A stretch of 64,000 bases of DNA from Amycolatopsis rubida (GCF_900115345.1 NZ_FOWC01000025.1:1-64000); one strand, 5' to 3'. Positions 51,089 through 59,500 are shown, counted from the stretch's first letter. The notes: generated by a model not told the origin, from the letters alone. A program made the numbers and translations.

Positions 51089-52483
51089 TCACTGCGGCCG
51101 CTTGACCAGCACCGTTCCCGCCTCCGCCAGCGGTGCCCGCGCCGCCTGCACCGGGTCGGTCGCGTTCGGCTGGCGTGCCGCGTCCGAGATCCGCAGCAGC
51201 AACGCCACCAGGATGTAGTTCGCGAGCAGCGACGAACCGCCCTTCGACAGGAACGGCGCGGTGATCCCGGTCTCCGGAATCAGCTTCGTCACCCCGCCCA
51301 CGACCACGAAAATCTGCATCACCACGGTGAACGCCAGCCCGCCGCCGAGGAGCTTGCCGAAGCCGTCCCGGACGGCGAGCGCGTGCCGCATTCCGCGCAG
51401 CGCGATCAGCAGGTACAGCATCAGCACCGCGGCCAGTCCGAGGAAACCCAGTTCCTCGCCGATGCTGGCGGTGATGAAGTCGGTGTTCGACTCGGGCACG
51501 ATGTCCGGCCTGCCCGCGCCGAGTCCGGTTCCGCCCATGCCGCCGGTGCCGAGGCCGAACAGACCCTGCGCGATCTGGTACCCGCCGCCGGCCTGGTCGT
51601 AGGTCGAGAGGGGGTCGATCCAGTTCGCGACCCGTTGCCGCACGTGGTTGAACAGGAAGTACGCCAGCACGCAGCCGCCGGCGAACACCGTCAGCCCGGC
51701 GTACACCCAGATCGCCCGCTCGGTCGCGAGGTAGATCATCACCAGCACGATCCCGAAGAACAGCAGCGAGGCGCCGAGTTCCTTCTCGAACGCCAGCACC
51801 GCCACGCAGCCGAGTGCGGCGAGCACGATCGGCCCCAGATCGCGCGCCCGCGGCAGTTCGACGCCGAGCACCTTGCGTCCGGCCACGCGGAACAGTTCCC
51901 GTTTCGCCACCAGCGTCGTCGCGGCGAACACGATGAGCAGCAGCTTCGCGAACTCGCCCGGCTGGATCGACATCGGGCCGAGCTTGATCCACACCTTCGC
52001 GCCGTTGGCCTCCGACAGCGACGACGGCAGCAGCGCGGGCAGGATCACCGCGACGATTCCGGCCAGCCCGGCGAGGTAGCCGTAGCGGGTCAGCACCCGG
52101 TGATCCCGTACGAAACCGAGCACTGCCAGGAACAACGCCAGCGCCACCACCGTCCACAGCACCTGCTGCCCGGCGACGGCCGAATACTGCTTTCCGCGCT
52201 GCACCGCCTGTTCGGCGAGCCCGAGGTCGATCCGGTGGATCACTACCAGGCCCAGCCCGTTCAGCAGTACGGTGCAGGGCAGGATCAGCGGGTCCGCGTG
52301 CGGGGCCCAGCGCCGGACGGCGAGGTGCGCCGCCGCGACCACCGCGGTGAACGAGGCGCCGTAGCCGACGATGGAGAAGCTGAGCTGTGCCAGGGCGTTC
52401 GCGTCCACAAGCAGGAACGCGCACCAGACGATCGCCACCGCGAACAGAAGCAGCCGCAATTCCATACGGCGCGCGGCAGGCAT
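51089..52483 (-). CDS. FtsW/RodA/SpoVE-type peptidoglycan polymerase, orphan copy
   Basis: This 464-residue SEDS-family membrane protein has about ten helices. Diagnostic segments are WIKLGPMSIQPGEFAKLLLIVF near 143, the NWIDPLSTYD loop near 268 with the essential aspartate, GGGYQIAQGLFGLGTGGMGGTGLG near 280, and ESNTDFITASIGEELGFLG near 311. It would polymerise glycan strands from lipid II with a partner class B penicillin-binding protein. No such protein, and no pkn/pstP genes, are adjacent, unlike the usual rodA cluster. It may serve a special growth or sporulation stage. GGGAAA precedes the ATG. The 234 bases downstream (50855-51088) show nothing I can name. Confidence 0.9.
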   Translation of the reverse strand: MPAARRMELRLLLFAVAIVWCAFLLVDANALAQLSFSIVGYGASFTAVVAAAHLAVRRWAPHADPLILPCTVLLNGLGLVVIHRIDLGLAEQAVQRGKQYSAVAGQQVLWTVVALALFLAVLGFVRDHRVLTRYGYLAGLAGIVAVILPALLPSSLSEANGAKVWIKLGPMSIQPGEFAKLLLIVFAATTLVAKRELFRVAGRKVLGVELPRARDLGPIVLAALGCVAVLAFEKELGASLLFFGIVLVMIYLATERAIWVYAGLTVFAGGCVLAYFLFNHVRQRVANWIDPLSTYDQAGGGYQIAQGLFGLGTGGMGGTGLGAGRPDIVPESNTDFITASIGEELGFLGLAAVLMLYLLIALRGMRHALAVRDGFGKLLGGGLAFTVVMQIFVVVGGVTKLIPETGITAPFLSKGGSSLLANYILVALLLRISDAARQPNATDPVQAARAPLAEAGTVLVKRPQ

Positions 52484-52641
52484 GGATTTCCCGTCGGTAG
52501 AAATCAGTGAACGGCCGCGAGGGTAGTCACGATTTCTGGCAGGACGCTGAGAATGCGCGGCAATTCGGTCGGACTGTCCGAAAGCGACGGGAGCGCGGCC
52601 GGGATATGCTTTCGGGAGAGCGGACGAGCGGAGAACCAGCA

Positions 52642-53316
52642 GTGGCGACAGAACTGACTCCGGTGCTGGTGCCTGCCCCGTCGGCGAAAGGAACGAAACG
52701 CGCGCTCGGCGCGGCGGTGGCCGCGGTGCTGGCCGCGGCCGCGTTCCTGGTGGTGCTGCACGTCGACCGCTACTGGGGCCCGATCGATCCGGTCAGCGCG
52801 ATGCTCAGCGACTACGCCTGGACTCCCGGCTGGTGGATGTGGGCGGCGGCGATGCTGCTGACGTCGGCCGGTTCGGTCGTGGTGGCCGTGGTCCTGCGCC
52901 GCCGGGGGCTTCTGCGCGGAACGCTGACGGTCGTCGCGATGACCGCCTGGTGCGCCGGGCTCGCGGCGGTCGCGTTGTTCACGAAGGACCCGCAGGGAAA
53001 TGCGGTGACGTGGGTCGGCAAAGTGCATCTCGGGGCGACCGGGATCAGTTGTGTGAGTTTGCCGTTGGCCGGATGGCTGCTCGGCCGGACGCACCGGAAT
53101 GCGCCGGGGTGGCGGGGGTATGCGCGCTGGTCGCGTATTACGGGACTGGCGGCCGTGCCGTTCTTTCTGCCGTTTCTCATTCCGTTCGCGGCCAATGTCG
53201 CATTCGGGCAGCATCTGCCGACCGTCGCGACCGGGCTCGTGGAACGGCTGATGGCGGTGCTGGAACTCGTCGAACTGCTCGTGCTCGCCGGATGGGCGTG
53301 GCGCGCGGCGGAATGA
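52642..53316 (+). CDS. DUF998-like integral membrane protein
   Basis: This 224-residue protein has about six hydrophobic helices and the segment PIDPVSAMLSDYAWTPGWWM near the N-terminus, which resembles the DUF998 family (VxxVSxxLSDY pattern). Later helices contain KDPQGN and GKVHLGATGIS, with a conserved histidine. The function of the family is unknown. I chose GTG 52642 because GGAG lies 8 bases upstream; the frame is open to 52507 and ATG 52606 is possible. Its stop abuts the convergent tatB stop. Confidence 0.75.
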   Translation: MATELTPVLVPAPSAKGTKRALGAAVAAVLAAAAFLVVLHVDRYWGPIDPVSAMLSDYAWTPGWWMWAAAMLLTSAGSVVVAVVLRRRGLLRGTLTVVAMTAWCAGLAAVALFTKDPQGNAVTWVGKVHLGATGISCVSLPLAGWLLGRTHRNAPGWRGYARWSRITGLAAVPFFLPFLIPFAANVAFGQHLPTVATGLVERLMAVLELVELLVLAGWAWRAAE

Positions 53317-53667
53317 TCAGGTGGCGTCGGGATCGACCGGCGGCCGCTCGTTGGCGCGCAACGGAACCGGCGGCGGCGTCGAGGCCGGGCGGGGGGCCGG
53401 GGGCGTGTCGTCGAGCAGGTATCTCGTCACGGCCGCCCGGGGGCTGCCCATCCGCAGGGACTGCAGTTCCTGCAACGGTTTCCGCAGCTCCTGGTACTCC
53501 GGGCCGATCTCGGCTTCGAGCTGGGCTTTGGCGCCCGCGGCGAACCCGCGTGCCCGTTTCAGGGCTTGCGCGACCCAGTGCGCCGCCTCGGGCAGCCGTT
53601 CCGGGCCGAGGATGAACAACCCGGCGAGCAGTAAAATCACGATGTGGTCGATGCTGAGACCGAACAC
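53317..53667 (-). CDS. tatB: Sec-independent protein translocase subunit TatB
   Basis: This 116-residue protein has the TatA/B layout: one N-terminal membrane helix (about 5-20) ending in the hinge FILGPERLPEAAHW, then an amphipathic helix (about 25-60) and a Pro/Arg-rich tail. The glutamate in the first helix region (GPERLP) favours TatB. It helps TatC recognise twin-arginine signal peptides. The GTG start has GGAGG 6 bases upstream. It is unlinked to tatA and tatC in this window. Confidence 0.88.
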   Translation of the reverse strand: MFGLSIDHIVILLLAGLFILGPERLPEAAHWVAQALKRARGFAAGAKAQLEAEIGPEYQELRKPLQELQSLRMGSPRAAVTRYLLDDTPPAPRPASTPPPVPLRANERPPVDPDAT

Positions 53668-53703
53668 CGGCCACCTCCCGCGGACCCGGACGTTGGTTCC
53701 AGC

Positions 53704-54312
53704 TTAGCTGTCCTCGGGACGTCGCTTCCCGTCGTCACCCAGTTCCGCCAGCAGCCGTCGCGCCACGTCGACCACCGCCGCGCCCGCGACCGCCATCGGT
53801 TCGGTCGTCCGCATGGAGCGGCACAGCACGAACGCGCCTTCCAGGCTGGTCACCAGGGCGAGCGTGAGCGTGCGGGCGTGCTCCTCGGGAAGGCCGAAGG
53901 CGGAAAATCCCTTGGTGCCCGCTTTGGTCCACGCCTCGAACACGTCCGCGGTGGCCCTGCGCAGAGGTTCGTTGGTGGTCGCCGCTTCGAGCGCGACGGT
54001 CGCGATCGGGCAGCCCTCGACGTAGTCCGTGTCGAGCAGCGTGGTGACCGCGCCCGCGAAGAACGTTTCGATGCCGGTGATCAGGTCCGGCGAAGGGGCG
54101 ATGAAGACTTCGAACAGCTGCGCGTACTGCATCCCCGAGGTGCGTACCACTTCTTCGCCCAGCTGCTCCTTGCCGCCGGGGAAGAAGTGGTACACCGACC
54201 CGAAGGGCGCGCCGGCTTTCTCGACAATCTGCTTCATGCCGGTACCCGCGTACCCGCCGTGGCGGAACAACTCCGCCCCGGCGGCGAGGATGCGGTCCTT
54301 GGTGCCAGTCAC
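53704..54312 (-). CDS. TetR family regulator, YxaF/LmrA-like
   Basis: This 202-residue regulator has the TetR helix-turn-helix at about 5-50 (KDRILAAGAELF, then KQIVEKAGAPFGSVYHFFPGGKEQL). The C-terminal domain pattern with DYVEGCPIATVALEA resembles LmrA/YxaF-type regulators. The GTG start overlaps the permease stop (GTGA), so it is made with the purine permease. A palindrome inside the end of the permease gene, 19 bases before this start, could be its own operator and suggests an internal promoter. Confidence 0.9.
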   Translation of the reverse strand: MTGTKDRILAAGAELFRHGGYAGTGMKQIVEKAGAPFGSVYHFFPGGKEQLGEEVVRTSGMQYAQLFEVFIAPSPDLITGIETFFAGAVTTLLDTDYVEGCPIATVALEAATTNEPLRRATADVFEAWTKAGTKGFSAFGLPEEHARTLTLALVTSLEGAFVLCRSMRTTEPMAVAGAAVVDVARRLLAELGDDGKRRPEDS

Positions 54313-55655
54313 GCCACCGAGGATAACTCCTTGACAGTAGAGCGTTCTATCAAGCGCGGCCGGAGCACCAGGTTGAGCACCACCGCGGTCACGCAGCCCG
54401 CGCTGATCCCGGAGTTGAGCACGACCTGCAGCGCAGCCGGGAACCCGGAGTAGAAGTCCGGCATGGCGATCGGGATGAGCCCGACGCCGAGCGACGCGGC
54501 GACGATCGCGACGTTGACCGGATGCTCGAACGACGCCTTCGCGAGCGTCCGGATGCCGCTCACCGCGACGCTGCCGAACAGGACCAGCCCGGCTCCGCCG
54601 AGCACCGGCTGCGGCACCAGCGCGATGATCCCGCCGGTCACCGGGAACACGCCCAGCAGCACGAGCACCAGGCCGCTGGCCGCGACCACGTACCGGCTCA
54701 CCATGCGGGTGAGCGACACGAGGCCGATGTTCTGCGCGAACGCCGTGCAGGCGAACCCGCCGAAGATCGTGCCGACGGCGGTGGAGAGCCCGTCCGCGCG
54801 CAGGCCGTCGGCCAGGACGCGACTGGTGGTCGGCCGGTCCACGATCTCGCCGAGCGCCAGCAGGTCAGCGGTGCTTTCCGCCATGATCACCAGCATCACG
54901 ATGAGCATCGAGACGATCGCGGCGATGTCGAACGACGGGGTGCCGAAGTGGAACGGCGTCACGATGCCGAACACCGGGGCCTGCTTCAGCGTCGATGTGT
55001 CGACTTGGCCCATCGGCCATGCCGCGGCGGTGCCGGCGACCAGGCCGAGCAGCAGCGCGATCCGGCTCCAGAACCCGGTCAGGAACCGGGTGAAGACGAG
55101 CACCGCGACCAGTGTGATCCCGGCCAGCACGAGCCCGCTGGGCTTGGCCGATTTGTGCTGCGCGGCGATCCACTGCACGGCGACCGGCAGCAGCGAGATC
55201 CCGATGAGCGTGATGACCGTCCCCGTCACCACCGGCGGGAAAAACCGCGTCAGCTTGGAGAAAAACGGTGCGGCGAACACTACGAACACGCCGCCGGCGA
55301 GCGTGGCGCCGTAGACGACGCCCAACGCGTTGCCGTCGCGATGCTGCGCTGCGATGGACAGGATCGGTGCGACGGCGGCGAAAGTGACGCCGTTGACCAG
55401 CGGCAGTCTCGCGCCGAAGCGCCAGAAGCCGAGGGTCTGCAACAGGGTGGCCAGTCCCGCGGTGAACAGCGCCGCGCTGATCAGCAGCGCGAGCTGGCCG
55501 GGGGAGAGGCCGACGGCCGCGCCGATGACGAGCGGTGGCGCCACCACTCCGGCGTACATGGCCGCGACGTGCTGGATTCCTCCGAGGATCAACTGCGGCA
55601 GCGGAGGCGCCGCGTCCACGGGGTGCCGAGAAGGTCGTTCCTGTGTTCCTGACAT
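54309..55655 (-). CDS. NCS2 xanthine/uracil-type permease
   Basis: This 448-residue nucleobase carrier has about fourteen hydrophobic segments. The family motif QHVAAMYAG is near 28-36, the VPQPVLGGAGLVLFG-type motif near 348 and the QNIGLVSLTRMVSR motif near 310. The position beside uricase genes suggests urate or xanthine as substrate, imported with protons or sodium. It ends in a 4-base overlap with the TetR gene. GGGAGAG precedes its ATG. A palindromic repeat separates it from the uricase stop. Confidence 0.92.
   Translation of the reverse strand: MSGTQERPSRHPVDAAPPLPQLILGGIQHVAAMYAGVVAPPLVIGAAVGLSPGQLALLISAALFTAGLATLLQTLGFWRFGARLPLVNGVTFAAVAPILSIAAQHRDGNALGVVYGATLAGGVFVVFAAPFFSKLTRFFPPVVTGTVITLIGISLLPVAVQWIAAQHKSAKPSGLVLAGITLVAVLVFTRFLTGFWSRIALLLGLVAGTAAAWPMGQVDTSTLKQAPVFGIVTPFHFGTPSFDIAAIVSMLIVMLVIMAESTADLLALGEIVDRPTTSRVLADGLRADGLSTAVGTIFGGFACTAFAQNIGLVSLTRMVSRYVVAASGLVLVLLGVFPVTGGIIALVPQPVLGGAGLVLFGSVAVSGIRTLAKASFEHPVNVAIVAASLGVGLIPIAMPDFYSGFPAALQVVLNSGISAGCVTAVVLNLVLRPRLIERSTVKELSSVA
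54331..54353. promoter_or_regulatory. Operator-like palindrome inside the permease gene end
   Basis: TAGAGCGTTCTA (54338-54349) is symmetric at 10 of 12 positions, and TTGA and TCAA flank it on the outside (54331 and 54350). It lies in the last codons of the permease and 19 bases before the TetR start. It matches the TAGA-n-TCTA style of LmrA/YxaF-type sites, so autoregulation by the adjacent TetR protein is a natural reading. Confidence 0.55.
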
Positions 55656-55672
55656 GCGCTCTCCCGGGGGTG

Positions 55673-55716
55673 TCGTGAGTGGCGGTCACGGTGAGAACCG
55701 TGATTGCCGCTCACGA
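55673..55716. repeat. Palindrome, GTGAGTGGCGATC family, diverged
   Basis: Arms of 20 bases (TCGTGAGTGGCGGTCACGGT and its partner ending GCCGCTCACGA) match at 17 of 20 positions around a short loop. It lies between the uricase stop and the permease start on the minus strand. The arm differs from the copy at 49459 in its inner half (GGTCACGG instead of GATCCCGG). Confidence 0.8.
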
Positions 55717-55725
55717 GGGACGGGG

Positions 55726-56616
55726 CTAGAGCACGGCGTCGGTCCAGGCCGGGCCGGGCTCTTCGGCTTCGTCGCGGACCACCGTGCCTTCGATGAGGCC
55801 GTACGGCCGGTCGGCGGCGTAGAACACCTCGCCTGAGTTCTCGAGGCCGAAGGGGCTTAGATCGACAAGGAAATGGTGCTTGTTGGGCAGGGAGAACCGG
55901 ATCTCGGCTACTTCCGGCCGTGCCCGCAGCACGGCTTCGCCCATCGCGTACAGGGTCTGCTGCAGCGAAAGACTGTGCTTGGTGGCGAACGTCTCCAGGA
56001 GCGTCCGCCGGATCTCCCGATGGCTTTTGGCCCAGTCGATCCCGGTGAATCCCTCGTAGCGCCAGCGCGCGGTCACGGCGGTGGCGAGAATGCGGTCGTC
56101 GGTTTCGGCGAGCGTGGTGTACTCGTCCTTCGGGTAGCCGTGGAATTCGGACCCGGTGGACTTGAGCACGACCAGACCGTCCACTCCGGACACCACCCAG
56201 GCGCGGCCGGCGTGCACGGTGACGGTCGTGGTGCGGCGTTCGCCGCCGGAGCTGCTGAACGAGTGGTCGTGCGGCGCGCCGTCCACCGTGATGCGGTCCC
56301 ATTCCTGCTCTTCGACGGAGATCCGCGCGCCGGTGATCTTCTCCTGGGTGCCGACGAAGTGCTGGCCGAGCCGGAGAGCGAAGTCCTCGATCTCGCCGAC
56401 GTCCTGCTGCTTGGCGAACGCGTACACCGTGTTCTTCTGCGTGTCGGTGGCCAGCACGGCGGAGTTGTCGCCGGTGAGGTGCGTGGCCGACAGGTCGCCG
56501 CGCAGGGCCGAGGACACTGTGAGGTCGCGCAGATGGTGGACGCCGCTGGTGCGCCGGACGGTGACGAGGCGGACCTCGGCCTTGCCGTACTGGTTGGGGC
56601 CCAACGAGATTCCCAT
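55726..56616 (-). CDS. Urate oxidase (uricase)
   Basis: This 296-residue cofactor-free oxidase turns urate, oxygen and water into 5-hydroxyisourate and hydrogen peroxide. The catalytic threonine lies in ATDTQKNTVYAFA near residue 57. The later uricase motif is SLPNKHHFLVDLSPFG near 243-258. It is cotranscribed with hydroxyisourate hydrolase, one base upstream, and OHCU decarboxylase. GGGAG lies before the ATG. Confidence 0.96.
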   Translation of the reverse strand: MGISLGPNQYGKAEVRLVTVRRTSGVHHLRDLTVSSALRGDLSATHLTGDNSAVLATDTQKNTVYAFAKQQDVGEIEDFALRLGQHFVGTQEKITGARISVEEQEWDRITVDGAPHDHSFSSSGGERRTTTVTVHAGRAWVVSGVDGLVVLKSTGSEFHGYPKDEYTTLAETDDRILATAVTARWRYEGFTGIDWAKSHREIRRTLLETFATKHSLSLQQTLYAMGEAVLRARPEVAEIRFSLPNKHHFLVDLSPFGLENSGEVFYAADRPYGLIEGTVVRDEAEEPGPAWTDAVL

Positions 56617-56617
56617 G

Positions 56618-56935
56618 TCAGCTCCCGCGATAGGTGGAATAGGCGAACGGGCTCAGCAGCACCGGCACGTGGTGGTGCGACGTGCCGTCGACGATCCGGA
56701 AAGCGATCGTGACGCCGGGGAAGAACGCCTCCGGGCCGAGGTAGCTCCCGGTGTCGAAGACCAGCCGGTACACCCCGGGGTCGAGCGTGTCCGGGCCGAG
56801 GTCGCGGATGCGGCCGTCGTCATCGGTCGCGCCCTCGGCGATCAGCGAGCCGTCCTGGCGCTCGAAGCGCACGGCGATCCCGGCGGCGGGCTCGCCGGTG
56901 GCGGTGTCGAGGACGTGGGTGGTCACGAGGCTCAT
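56618..56935 (-). CDS. uraH: 5-Hydroxyisourate hydrolase (transthyretin-like)
   Basis: This 105-residue enzyme hydrolyses 5-hydroxyisourate to OHCU. The N-terminal HVLDTATGEPA segment supplies an active-site histidine, the HHHVPVLLSPF region lies near 90, and the C-terminal tetrapeptide YRGS is the family signature. It lies directly before uricase in the operon with one base between them. Confidence 0.96.
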   Translation of the reverse strand: MSLVTTHVLDTATGEPAAGIAVRFERQDGSLIAEGATDDDGRIRDLGPDTLDPGVYRLVFDTGSYLGPEAFFPGVTIAFRIVDGTSHHHVPVLLSPFAYSTYRGS

Positions 56936-57002
56936 GCCCTCGCCTCCTTGCCGAGTTTCCCGCTGCCTGCCCGGGAGCCCGTGATTCGCTGGCGAGCGGC
57001 GC

Positions 57003-57488
57003 TCATGCTGTTACCGCTTTCGCCAGGCGCAGTTGCGCGATCTTGGCCAGCTCCGCGCCGGCGACGTCGAGTTCGGTGTCCGGGTCGTTGCCGAGCCGGG
57101 AGCGCAGGTTGGCGAGCAGTTCCTCGCCGCTGCGTCCGCTCGCGCACACCAGGAACACGTGGCCGAAGCGGGCTTCGTATTCGGCGTTGGCGGCGGCGAA
57201 TTCGTCCGCGTTGTCCACGCCGGACTGCTCCGAACGGGACCAGTCGGCGTCGCTGCCCTTGCCGCTCGGGCGTTCGCCGATCCTCGGGTGTGCGGCGATC
57301 GCGTCGCGGATCTCGTTGCGGTGCAAGGGAGTCGCGCTGTCCGCGCTCGTGCTCAGCGCGGCGAAATCGGCGTACGGGCGGCCTTCGAGCACCGTGTCGA
57401 CCCAGCGCCGCACGGCCAGGCAGGCAGTGAGCATCGGCCGGAGTTCGGCGGCGGATGCGGAGTTGAACTCGGCGAGTGCGAGCGGCAA
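57003..57488 (-). CDS. OHCU decarboxylase (allantoin-forming)
   Basis: This 161-residue enzyme decarboxylates 2-oxo-4-hydroxy-4-carboxy-5-ureidoimidazoline to S-allantoin. The active-site histidine lies in AAHPRIGERP near 78-87, and the later FLVCASGRSGEELL segment is typical. I start it at TTG 57488 because AGGAG lies 6 bases upstream and the protein then begins at the usual FN-region distance; the open frame runs further to 57554. It is the first gene of the uricase operon. A perfect TCAACA palindrome lies 60 bases before the start. Confidence 0.9.
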   Translation of the reverse strand: MPLALAEFNSASAAELRPMLTACLAVRRWVDTVLEGRPYADFAALSTSADSATPLHRNEIRDAIAAHPRIGERPSGKGSDADWSRSEQSGVDNADEFAAANAEYEARFGHVFLVCASGRSGEELLANLRSRLGNDPDTELDVAGAELAKIAQLRLAKAVTA

Positions 57489-57547
57489 CGGAATCTCCTG
57501 AAGGGGAGGTGGTGTTCCGCTGACCGTACGGCCGGGTCGAGCATGCG

Positions 57548-57562
57548 TCAACACTTTGTTGA
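57548..57562. promoter_or_regulatory. Perfect 15-bp palindrome before the uricase operon
   Basis: TCAACA-CTT-TGTTGA is exactly symmetric. It lies 60 bases before the OHCU decarboxylase start, in the promoter region of the minus-strand operon, and 8 bases from the stop of the regulator gene at 57571. The adjacent HTH protein or an allantoin/urate-responsive regulator could bind it. Confidence 0.65.
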
Positions 57563-57570
57563 ATGACTGC

Positions 57571-58047
57571 TCAGTCGGCTTCCCGGTTGAGGTAGTTGTA
57601 GACCGTGAACCGCGTGACGCCCAGTTCCTCGGCGACCGCCGAAACCGATTTCCGCAGGTTGAAGGCCCCTCGCTCGCGCAGCAGGCGGACCGCGCGCTGC
57701 TTTTCCGGCCGGTCGAGTTCGCGGAGTTTCGAGCCGAGTTCGCGTTCCACGTCGGAGATCAATCGCGAAAGCGCGCTGTTGAGTTCGACCGCCGGAACGG
57801 TGTCGGAATCGTCGGTCCGGCGCAGTTGCAGCGTCACCCGGGTGGCCCCGCCTTCGAGGGCGGCCCGGGCGATCGAGGGCAGCGCGGCGAACAGTTCGTC
57901 GGCAGTCCCGCGGGCGAGGGTGCCGAGTGGGCCGAAGTCGGTGTCGAGCCCGGCCGCGTCGGCGGCGTCGCGGGCGCGGACGGCGTGCTCCGGCGGTGCG
58001 CCCTCGCCGCGGAACGGCTCGCTGGTGAACTCGGCTTCCAACTCCAC
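57571..58047 (-). CDS. HTH regulator with YheO/DauR-like C-terminus
   Basis: This 158-residue protein ends in a helix-turn-helix (about 122-158, ERGAFNLRKSVSAVAEELGV then TRFTVYNYLNRE) that closely follows the HTH_22 domain of YheO/DauR regulators. The front half (about 1-110) lacks an evident PAS domain and is Ala/Glu/Arg-rich. It is probably the local regulator of uric-acid and allantoin genes. GTG 58047 gives the shortest sensible start; the open frame continues far upstream only because it overlaps the antisense of allB. Two copies of CCGTAACGTGG lie between this gene and allB. Confidence 0.75.
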   Translation of the reverse strand: MELEAEFTSEPFRGEGAPPEHAVRARDAADAAGLDTDFGPLGTLARGTADELFAALPSIARAALEGGATRVTLQLRRTDDSDTVPAVELNSALSRLISDVERELGSKLRELDRPEKQRAVRLLRERGAFNLRKSVSAVAEELGVTRFTVYNYLNREAD

Positions 58048-58054
58048 CCGGTGA

Positions 58055-58139
58055 CCGTAACGTGGGAGAGACGGCGTTGACGAGCCGGGAAGGACGTGTC
58101 TAATCTCGGTGAGCGAAAGACTCTTTCCGTAACGTGGAA
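58055..58139. promoter_or_regulatory. Two CCGTAACGTGG elements in the HTH-allB intergenic region
   Basis: The 11-mer CCGTAACGTGG occurs at 58055-58065, close to the HTH gene start, and again at 58127-58137. The second lies inside TTCCGTAACGTGGAA (58125-58139), a 15-base element that shares 10 positions with the IclR-type site at 44463. It ends 2 bases before the allB ribosome-binding site. Control by the HTH protein or the IclR protein is plausible. Confidence 0.6.
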
Positions 58140-58155
58140 CTGGAGGATGCCGTCG

Positions 58156-59484
58156 ATGGACCTCGTGGTGCGGGCCGCACGCGCGGTGACCCCCGCCGGT
58201 CTCGGGCCGGCGACGATCGGCGTGCGGGACGGCCGGATTGTCGCCGTGGAACCCGGCGTTGTCGAGATGGCGGGCGCGCGGGTCGTCGAGCTGGCTGACG
58301 ACGAGGTGCTGCTGCCCGGTCTCGTGGACACCCACGTGCACGTCAACGACCCCGGCCGCGCCGAGTGGGAGGGCTTCGGGACCGCGACGCGCGCGGCTGC
58401 CGCCGGCGGCGTCACGACGATCGTGGACATGCCGCTCAACAGCCTGCCGCCGACGGTCGACGTGGCCGCGCTTGAGGTCAAGCGCAAGGCAGCGAGCGGT
58501 CGCGTGCACGTGGACGTCGGGTTCTGGGGCGGTGCGATTCCCGGCAACGAAGGCGATTTGCGCGGGCTGCACGACGAAGGCGTCTTCGGCTTCAAGTGCT
58601 TCCTGCTGCACTCCGGCGTCGACGAGTTTCCGCCTCTGGACGCGTCCGGTCTGGAATCCGCCCTGCGTGAGCTGAAGTCGTTCGACGCGCAGATGATCGT
58701 GCACGCGGAGGATTCCGACGCGATCGAGGCCGCTCCCGACCCGCACGGCGAGAAGTACCACGACTTCCTCGGCTCCCGCCCGCGCGGCGCGGAAAACCTG
58801 GCCATCACGCAGGTGATCGAAGCGGCTCGGCGCACTGGTGCTCGCGCGCACATTCTGCATCTGTCCTCTTCGGACGCTTTGCCGCTGATCGCCAGTGCCC
58901 GCCGCGAGGGGGTCGAGCTGTCGGTGGAAACCTGTCCGCACTACCTGTCGTTCGTCGCGGAGGAAATCCGGGACGGCGCAACGCAATTCAAGTGCTGCCC
59001 GCCGATCCGCGAGGCGGCGAACCGGGAACTGCTGTGGCAGGGTTTGGCGGACGGCGTGATCGACACGATCGTCAGCGACCATTCGCCGTGCACGCCGGAG
59101 CTGAAGCGCTTCGATACCGGCGATTTCGGCCTTGCGTGGGGCGGCATTTCCAGTCTGCAGCTGGGCCTGCCCGCGATCTGGACGCAGGCCCGCCAGCGCG
59201 GCTTCGGCCTGACCGACGTGGTGCGGTGGATGGCCGAGCGTCCGGCCGCGCAGGTCGGGATGACGCGCAAGGGCAAACTGGAAGTGGGCGGCGACGCCGA
59301 TTTCTGCGTCTTCGCGCCGGACGAAGCCTTCGTGGTGGATGTCGCGAAGCTCAAACACCGCAACCCGGTGAGCGCGTACGACCAGCGTCCGCTGGCCGGC
59401 GTCGTGCGCGGCACGTGGCTGCGCGGCGAGCCGGTGACCGGCGGCGAAGCGAGGGGGACTCTGCTGACCCGGGGCAATTGCTGA
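58156..59484 (+). CDS. allB: Allantoinase
   Basis: This 442-residue amidohydrolase opens the hydantoin ring of allantoin to give allantoate. Metal ligands include H60 and H62 in DTHVHVNDPGRAEWEGF, the carboxylated lysine K147 in GFKCFLLHSG, HAED near 180, HLSS near 236 and SDHSPC near 308. I chose ATG 58156, 9 bases after GGAGG; ATG 58147 would lie directly on the ribosome-binding site. Allantoicase follows after 16 bases. Confidence 0.95.
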   Translation: MDLVVRAARAVTPAGLGPATIGVRDGRIVAVEPGVVEMAGARVVELADDEVLLPGLVDTHVHVNDPGRAEWEGFGTATRAAAAGGVTTIVDMPLNSLPPTVDVAALEVKRKAASGRVHVDVGFWGGAIPGNEGDLRGLHDEGVFGFKCFLLHSGVDEFPPLDASGLESALRELKSFDAQMIVHAEDSDAIEAAPDPHGEKYHDFLGSRPRGAENLAITQVIEAARRTGARAHILHLSSSDALPLIASARREGVELSVETCPHYLSFVAEEIRDGATQFKCCPPIREAANRELLWQGLADGVIDTIVSDHSPCTPELKRFDTGDFGLAWGGISSLQLGLPAIWTQARQRGFGLTDVVRWMAERPAAQVGMTRKGKLEVGGDADFCVFAPDEAFVVDVAKLKHRNPVSAYDQRPLAGVVRGTWLRGEPVTGGEARGTLLTRGNC

Positions 59485-59500
59485 AGAGATGGAGGAGCAC

